Shown: positions 56,900-64,000 of the stretch, in pieces | Layout of the letters: every line of letters begins with the position of its first letter | Position numbering within the stretch: position 1 is the first letter of the stretch | NCBI RefSeq assembly: GCF_963678635.1 | Contig: NC_087062.1 | Span: forward strand, 36,794,052-36,858,051 | Length of the DNA: 64,000 nucleotides | From: Symsagittifera roscoffensis | Lineage: Eukaryota > Xenacoelomorpha > Acoela > Convolutidae | Direction of reading: 5' to 3' | Made by a program: the position numbers and the translations under genes | Notes under the pieces: generated by a model | Databases searched by the model: none | The model's input: only the letters and a program-made list of their open reading frames with translations | Told to the model about the DNA's origin: nothing

Positions 56900-59330
56900 T
56901 TATTTTATGATTTTTTGTTTTTCTTTACGCTCAGACATTTTTTTTCGTTTGTTATTCCGAATCACTGCTAAAAAAGCCCTAAAAGAGCTCAATCCTCTCT
57001 GACTCCTATTTGTCGTGCCAGAAAAAAAATACACTTTAGACTTAAGTTTCTTTCCATCCCTAGAGGGTGTATGAACAGTAGCGGGCTCAAATTGGCGCAA
57101 TATATTGGGTGTGGGTTTCGAAAAATAGAATTAGTTTAATATAAATTTTCTCAAGTATGAACTGGGGCGAAAGACCCCATAGGTTTCAGTGTGCAAAATA
57201 ATTCAAAAAAATGTACATTGGAAAATTACAAATTGTCGCCTGTAACAAATTTAGCAAAATTTATTTAAGAAGCAGTAAAAAAAATACAACGTAAATTTGA
57301 AGAACGTCAGAGACAATCAAATGAACAAATACTTCGGTCTTAATTTTCAATATGCATTCAAAATTTGCTTCTATCTGTTCTTGATTTCAAATATTAAGCA
57401 ACTTTTAGAAAAACGAAGTAAATAAACATTTAAATCTTAAAAACGGTAAATTTGAAACTCGTGACATGAAAACCAATTAGCCGACAACAGAAATACCGAA
57501 AAAGCTCTCGGAACATGGCACGAACACCTACAGGGGGACCCGAAGGGGGACCTAGCATAGGGAACCGAAGGCGCTAAAACCACTTTTGGTTTGAAAACCA
57601 GTTTGACAAAAATTGGCAACATATGCCAAGTATTTTTTGCGATAACTATTTATACTTTAGTTTTGATTCCGTCTCCGATGTTTCATTGGAACCATGTAAC
57701 AGGATGGATAGAGGCGATTCTTTTTAGATTATTTGAAGAGGACACCATTTAAGTTCAACAGCATTTGCGTTATGTCCACAACCAATCTGAATTTATCACT
57801 CAAGATGATTAACTTTGACAACATGGACAACTGATCAAATAAAACTATTTCATGTCAAGTTATTGAAGTGACATCCAGAACAAGAATTTTTTGTTTCATC
57901 GGGAACTGACCTGAAAATCACGAAAGTTTAAAAAGTTATACGCATATTTCACTTTCTTTTCAAATATAACTCCAAAATGACACAAAATGGTTGGTGCGCA
58001 AAATGTCAAATTTAGTTTAGTTTCAATTTAGTTAATTACAATTTTTTTCGTAACTGTAATTTTCGTAACTGTATTTTGATCAATTATTGTTTTATCAATA
58101 CTTTTGTCAATTGGATATGATGACACATGGGAGGTCAACATTTTTTTAAACTATATCGTTTTCACATCCGCAGTTTTCCCAATTTCAAGAAGCACACAAA
58201 TGCGAGATTGTTTTTAGCTATAATTGGAATTCAAACAATGCTAAAAGCAGTTAATCAGTTACCAATAATCGTTTAATAAGCTCATAAATTGAGAGGTAAA
58301 TGTTGAATTTGATGCATGTCAAATTTCTTATTTCAATTATATTTCTTCAAAACATAACATATGATTTTTTTAATTCTCTCAAACGCTTTCTGATCACCTT
58401 ATTGTTTTGCTTTGATGGAAGAAAACACATATCTATAAATTGATGAAAAATAGCTTGGAAAACCAGAATTTTCTAAAACCAGGAGTTTTGCCAAACCAAT
58501 ATCAATGCAAAAATCAAGATAGCTGCGGTCGAATGATTGCATTTAGCATCACATTAAACTATTGATGAGATCAAACGAACCAGGAACTTACGTTTTCAGT
58601 CGGGAAAGAGAAGCTTTTTTCCGCCCAAAAAAAATCAAAATAAACTATTTAGATCAAAGTCATCATTGCCAAACAGGCCGGAAAAAATTCAAATTTTTTT
58701 TTCAATATTTTGTGCCTGTGCAAGAGGAAGAGCCAAGAGTTCGGGCTTACCCATCATTGTTGGCAATTCAATTGCGCTACATTTCTCCCACCGATTTTCC
58801 GAAAAATGTATGATAAAAATTGATTGATGTGAGGCACTGTCAATAAACCAACGTGCCTCCAAAATTTTGTTAATCACTTAAAGTACCTTTTCTCAGCAAT
58901 TTGTGGTACCTCATTGCTGAAATTTGCTGTTGCGAAATGTCAAGAAGTGGCGGGGTAAAACTAGGGCAAAGTGTGGGTTTTTTCTGTCCAGCTTAGGTTT
59001 CTCAAAAAAGTTCGTAAAAATTCAATTCTTTTCAAGTCATTTTTAAACACCTATTGGTTGTGGTTCGGATTTCAAAAAAATTCAAAAAAAATTTCTCGGT
59101 TTCTCGAAAATCTAGTCTAAATTTTTCAGCTTTTCACAATAATTTACACTTAGGAATGAATTTCGTATTAAAATATACTGCGTTTTAACGTAATTTTCAA
59201 ATGTAATCACATCAGTCTTGCAGATTCTCCTTGAACCCCCTTCTACCCTTACGCGGTTCGTGAGGGTCGAAAAAAATTGGATTCAGGACCCTCTTTGCTG
59301 CTGTTTATAGTTAGCTACAAAAATTAAAAT
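56900..59330. other. Gene-free stretch
   Basis: No shared repeat, RNA gene or protein motif recognised. Frames at 57,437-57,622 (-) and 58,562-58,813 (+) are unremarkable. Confidence 0.35.
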
Positions 59331-59332
59331 AC

Positions 59333-60168
59333 ATTGTTTCGCGATGGTTCCTTTCGTAGAGCTCCGAGACCACTTGAACAGCGTTATACATTATTTTGCG
59401 TTACTTTTTGCCACAAAATTCCGGTATATGGGTTTTATTGACCGGAAAAAGCAAAAATCAATACACAGAAATGCCTCGAAAAACTTAACTTGGAATTTCA
59501 ACTGCAAAATTTTTTTTGGATTATTAATTTGGATTTTCAGCCGGCTCTAAAAACCGAGCATCCTACTGCCCTACAGTTTGGTTGATAATATCATTTTACT
59601 ATCAATATTCAAATTTCTACTAGCAATTTTCAAAAAAAAATCACTTACTTGGATTCTCCGTGCAATATCGAAAACCTGCTGCCATGCAAAAAATGACAGA
59701 AAAGTTTTTTAGTGTTGATTTCGCCCCCTCCCGCATTTTTTTCCACAGCAATCGATTACCAAACCCAGAATCAAAGTGTTACTGCATTATGTTCAAGATT
59801 TTTGCATTAAAAAATAGTGTCGGACTTTGGAACGTTTTTGACCGTTCAAATGATCTCTGAACTACGAATACATACAAAACTCGCATTCAACCTGAAATCG
59901 GCAAATTGGCAGAATCAGACTATCCTTGTGGACCTTGATTTTTAAACTTAATGCAATAATTGACCAACTGAAACCTCTTTATCGACATTTTTTATCAACC
60001 AACCTATTTTGACCAACTGAAAACTTTTAAGAAACAGAGTCTTTTTGGTTATATTAAGATGATAAATCATAATTTTAATTTTGGCAATGTAGTATTTTGT
60101 TCTAAGTTCATTGTAACTTACTCAATTTAAAAAATTCTGTAATTAAACGTTCCTTTTTTGTTCTGAGC
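59333..60168 (+). pseudogene. MULE-like transposase relic, copy 2 (direct repeat M)
   Basis: Second copy of 52,066-52,900. It carries the same frame disruptions (for example after the DGSF region and in the NRLPNPES...LWNVFDRSNDL stretch at 59,745-59,860), so the decay preceded the duplication, or a dead element was copied. It starts abruptly at ACATTGTTTCGCGATGG; the EIELAIFCS part of copy 1 is absent. Confidence 0.65.
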
Positions 60169-60395
60169 AAATTTCGTCTGATTTAGTCTAAAAATAACAT
60201 TGAATTAGGAAAAAAGCAAAACAGAGCGGTAACCATAGTTATAAAACGAAATCAGATAGCGTTGAAATTTTAGTAGAAACCTATCTGAGAAGCTAGCCTG
60301 ACAGCAATTTTTGACTAATTGAAACCAGAAACAATTTTGAATTTACACTTTGAAATTTCAAATTTTCTCGGTGAATGCGAATTTTAAAAACAAGA

Positions 60396-60931
60396 GCAAC
60401 AAAACTGCTCGTATCATAGCAAAGCCCTGAAAGTTCCGATTGCCTTTTAAGGTCTATGGAGCAGTAATAACTTGGAAAATTTAAATGTAATAAATCAAAA
60501 TTAAAAATTTTTTTCTAAAAAGTTTGAGATTTTTTGTGAAAAAATCCTCCCACACACCATATTAAGTACAAAGTGATAGATTTTGCTCCTATTAACAATT
60601 CAATTATGGCATATAATTTTCCTTGAACCAATTTGGAACAATTTATAAGACGGACTGAATCTCGCTTACGCCCTAATAGCGCGAAATATATCGCGCGTTA
60701 ATTGTCCCAAATTGGACAAAAAATCGCCAAAATGGCAATCTTTAAACCCTCATAACTTTACGAAAAATGATCACAGATAAAATATCTTTTCAAATTTAAG
60801 CTAAAGACAACAATAGCTTTTGAATGATCTAAAAAATTTGGTCCAAAATGGCTAGTTAAAAAGTCGAATTTTGTCTGACTAAAAAAAACATCCCGAGCAC
60901 ATATATTCCGCTACTTTTGTTACGAAAGTCG
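60396..60931 (+). repeat. Repeat E, near full length
   Basis: From AACAAAACTGCTCGTATCAT to GTCGGAAGAA, with all internal blocks (CTATGGAGCAGTAATAAC, CCTCCCACACACCATA, GCGCGTTAATTGTCCC) in order. Confidence 0.75.
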
Positions 60932-60934
60932 GAA

Positions 60935-62080
60935 GAATAATATGATACTACTTTTGGAGCCATAACAGCGCTTTTCTTGACATAATCAAAATTGACTGGA
61001 AAAAGAACAAATTATTGACCCTAATCAATAATTTTCTTTCAGAAGTGTCAGAACTAAAACGATAGCCAGTTGCTGAACACGTTAAAAAATTTTTAATTAT
61101 CATATTTTAAAAACAGAATCTCAAAAATATGGGGAAAATATTTAGAAATCAATAACATACATTTTTTTCTCAAATGATTTTTCATTATGATTTATTTAGT
61201 AAGGGCAATTGAATCAGGTAAAAAACTGCAGAACATGAGGTTATTATAGCTGATGTAACATACCTAATGCAGTAGACTTTGAAATAGCTTAATCACAATT
61301 GAAATGTGAGCATCACCAAATTTAAATGTTGTAAAATTTACTCTAAAGATTAGAAAAATTCAGACCAATTCTGTTCAATCAAAATAAAATTTTTAAACGT
61401 TTTAAAAATTGCAATCAGGATTTATGGAGCTTGAACGCGGTTCCATACTTTGCCCCCTATGAGCAATCCAAACACTCGAGGAGAGAAATAAATCAGACCC
61501 TACGCCAAAGTTTTTTAGTTTCACTTCGTGATGAGGGCTCGCTTTGCTCGAAAAGCTGTCGGTATTTTGACTCTATAGGTTTCTTTTTGACTACCAATTT
61601 TAAATAATTTCACTTTTCCAATATAAGAAGAAATGTTTTTTTTTCCTAATTTGAGCTTTTATGTTATTTTTGACTAATTATTCTTCTGCAATAGTCAACA
61701 ATAATGCCGTGTAATGTCACTGACACCAGAAAAAAGTAGCAAACGTTTTTGATTTCTAAAACTTCAAGGAATCAAAATGCACTTGTTTAATTATTGCCAT
61801 GTAAAAACACGAAATGCAAAAAAAACTGTAAAAATTCAGGAAACTCTTTTTTTTTGGTTGTTTTTTGCTTAAATATAAGGTCAATAAGAACATTTTAACA
61901 AAACAACTCCTGCAGGATGTGATTCTATCACTATACAAAAAACCTTTGACTTAGTTGTTTGAAAAGGGCAGAGTGTAAATGGAAGTCTCTCATAGACGCA
62001 CACAAAAAGTTTTCAAAATACCCAGGGCTGGGCCAGAAAACGTAACAGCCAAAAAATAATAACAGAACATTTTATAACAG
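60935..62080. other. No recognised feature
   Basis: AT-rich; no genes or repeats recognised between two repeat E copies. Confidence 0.35.
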
Positions 62081-62825
62081 GCGACAATTCGTAACCAGGC
62101 CATAGCAAGATGCGAGCAATTTTTTTTTCAGTGTTCTTGCTTTATTTTTCCGACATTCGTAACGAAAGTAACGGAAATTTTGTGCTCGGGGTTTATTTTT
62201 CTTCAGCCAAATTTCGACTTTTGCTAGCCATTTTGAATTTTTTATTTAATTCAAGGCGACAATTCGTAACCAGGCCATAGCAAGATGCGAGCAATTTTTT
62301 TTTCAGTGTTCTTGCTTTATTTTTCCGACATTCGTAACGAAAGTAACGGAAATTTTGTGCTCGGGGTTTTTTTTTCTTCAGCCAAATTTCGACTTTTGCT
62401 AGCCATTTTGACTTTTTTTATTTCATTCGCGTCTTAAGCTGAATTTCGAAAAGATATTTTACCAGTGAGCATTTTTTGTAAAATTATAGTGGTTTACAGA
62501 CTGACATTTTGGCCAAATTTGGACAATTAACGCTCGATATATTTCCCGCTATTAACGCGTAAGCTGAGACTTAATCCAACTAGAAATTGTTTCAAATTGG
62601 TTGAAGGAAGTATTCGCCATAACTGATTTGTTACAAGGAGCTAAATCTAACCTTTCGTACTTTCTATGGCGTGTGGGGTGATGTTTTTCACAAAAAATTG
62701 CACAATTTAAAAAATAATAATTTTCTTTTATTACATTTATTTTCTCTTTATGTTATTACTGCTCCACAAACCTTAAAAGGCAGTCGAAACATTCAAAGCT
62801 TCGCCCTGATACGAGCAGTCTTGTT
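62081..62825 (-). repeat. Repeat E copy with a 175-bp tandem duplication of one end
   Basis: GCGACAATTCGTAACCAGGC begins at 62,081 and again at 62,256. Each is followed by the reversed repeat E end (TTCCGACATTCGTAACGAAA) and the GCTAGCCATTTTGA block. The duplication includes about 55 bp of flanking DNA, so it happened after insertion. The copy continues to AGCAGTCTTGTT at 62,825. Confidence 0.8.
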
Positions 62826-63253
62826 ATCATTTTGGAACATATTGTGTTTTATGTTTCATGAAAGTCCAGATTTTTAAATTGCGACAGTTAAACCGACAAA
62901 AACTAGACAGACGCCTTTTTAGCAGAAAAAATAAAAAGTAAATTTACTAAGCAAAAGCGTTTGCTGATGTGGCTCGGAGAAACTACTAAAGAAGATACCT
63001 CGCAGTAAATAAAGATAGCAAGCCATAAAAGAGAATCACGTCTTGATCATCAAGTCTTGTGCTCAGATTAAAAAATATATTTCATCAGGAATCATTTTTT
63101 GAAAAAAAATTTCGCTTTGAAAATTTCTTTGGCTGCTAAATTGAGACTTTATTGCGCGATATATGTCAATCTATATTTCAAACGCGGGAGCCGCAGTTGA
63201 TCTGGCTTAAGAATTGTTCCAGTTTGATATGAGGCAAGCTATTTCAAATATTA

Positions 63254-63725
63254 AACAAGACTGCTCGTATCAGGGCAAAACCCTGAACGTTCCGACTGCC
63301 TTTTAAGGTCTATGGAGCAGTAATGATATTAAAAAAATCAAATGTAAAAAATTCAAAGATATTTAAAAAAAAACTGAGATTTTTTTCTGAGAAATTCATT
63401 CACCCACACGCCATATAAAGTACAAAGTAATAGATTTCGCTCGTAGCAACGAGTCAATTATGGCAAACAAGCTTCCTTTAACTAATTTAGAACGATTTCT
63501 ATGACAGATTATTTTTCCGCTTACGTGTTAAAAGCGCGAAATATATGAAAACGATCACAGGTGAAATATTTTTTCAAATTTGAGCTCAGGACAACAATAC
63601 CTTTTGAATGATATTAAAAAAATTCCGTCAAAACTGGCTAGTTAAAAAGTCAAAAATTGTCTGAAGAAAAAAACCCACCCAAGCACAAATGTTCCGTTAC
63701 TTTTGTTACAAAAGTCGGAACAATA
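63254..63725 (+). repeat. Repeat E copy, followed by an inverted fragment
   Basis: From AACAAGACTGCTCGTATCAG to GTCGGAACAA, lacking the GCGCGTTAATTGTCCC block. A decayed copy in opposite orientation follows at about 63,737-63,918 (…GTGAAACGAGTAGTCTTATT). Confidence 0.75.
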
Positions 63726-64000
63726 ATACGTTGTTAGACGCTAATTGCATCACTTTGTGCTTTATAAAGTATGTTTTCAAAAACATCATCTGGTTTTTCT
63801 TCTTTTTTAAAAACTTTTATTTGCAAATTAAGTTTCTATAAAAAATTTCCCCTTATGTTTGGCCTTTGAAGAACAATCGGAACATTCATTGCTTTGCCGT
63901 GAAACGAGTAGTCTTATTGTATGCCGAGACATTGATGATACTTGTTAGATTTAATGAATGTGTAGACAAGAAAAGGGGTTTTTTCTTTACCCCACCTGGT

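Overview
The window is AT-rich, repeat-dense eukaryotic DNA, almost certainly from an invertebrate animal (clade not resolved from sequence alone). It has frequent poly-A/T runs, no operon-like gene spacing, spliced-gene architecture, and nearly every recognisable coding stretch is a decayed transposable-element protein. Only one convincing host gene is visible: a first coding exon of a Ras-family small GTPase at 42,400-42,583 (+). Two further short reading frames (43,653-43,940 and 37,729-37,974, both minus) look somewhat gene-like but I do not recognise them.

Layout. 1-5,130: two copies of a 1.5-kb segment, the second running into degraded non-LTR (LINE) reverse transcriptase; a 0.9-kb TIR element (W1) has jumped into copy 2, and copy 1 preserves the empty site. 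6,027-8,082: two long-TIR fold-back MITEs (a third at 18,896-19,612). 8,961-16,440 (minus): a hAT-like transposase relic, split at its conserved C-terminal PTSN motif by a 6,006-bp LTR-retrotransposon insertion (9,115-15,120). That insertion starts and ends in LTRs, has a 5-bp target duplication (GATTA) and contains ten LTR copies in tandem: a multimeric miniature (TRIM-like) retroelement whose internal region keeps a primer-binding site, a polypurine tract and a gag-like N-terminus. 16.7-33 kb: dispersed repeats, including a tandemly expanded copy of the commonest family here (family E, about 0.5 kb, 18 or so copies). 31.2-37.4 kb: three large CCCG-ended elements filled with short recurring words. 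33.7-34.35 kb: another gag/LTR fragment related to the tandem retroelement. 39.4-42.6 kb: the least repetitive stretch, ending in the GTPase exon. 45.77-48.37 kb (minus): a decayed Ty3/gypsy gag-protease-RT-RNase H. 51.96-52.9 and 59.33-60.17 kb: two near-identical copies of a MULE-like transposase relic. 53-64 kb: more W and E elements.

The most interesting thing is a set of about nine elements (called W here). They share CCCG-type terminal inverted repeats and apparent 2-bp target duplications of varying sequence, and each is filled with its own family-specific short word repeated many times in both orientations (for example ATTATAATCGATTATAAT, AAATCGATTTAAATCG, TTGAGCGGTTTTTGAGCG, ACATTGATG). 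Two of them have empty-site evidence inside this window. No transposase for them is visible. All protein-family calls are made by eye from motifs, without database searches.
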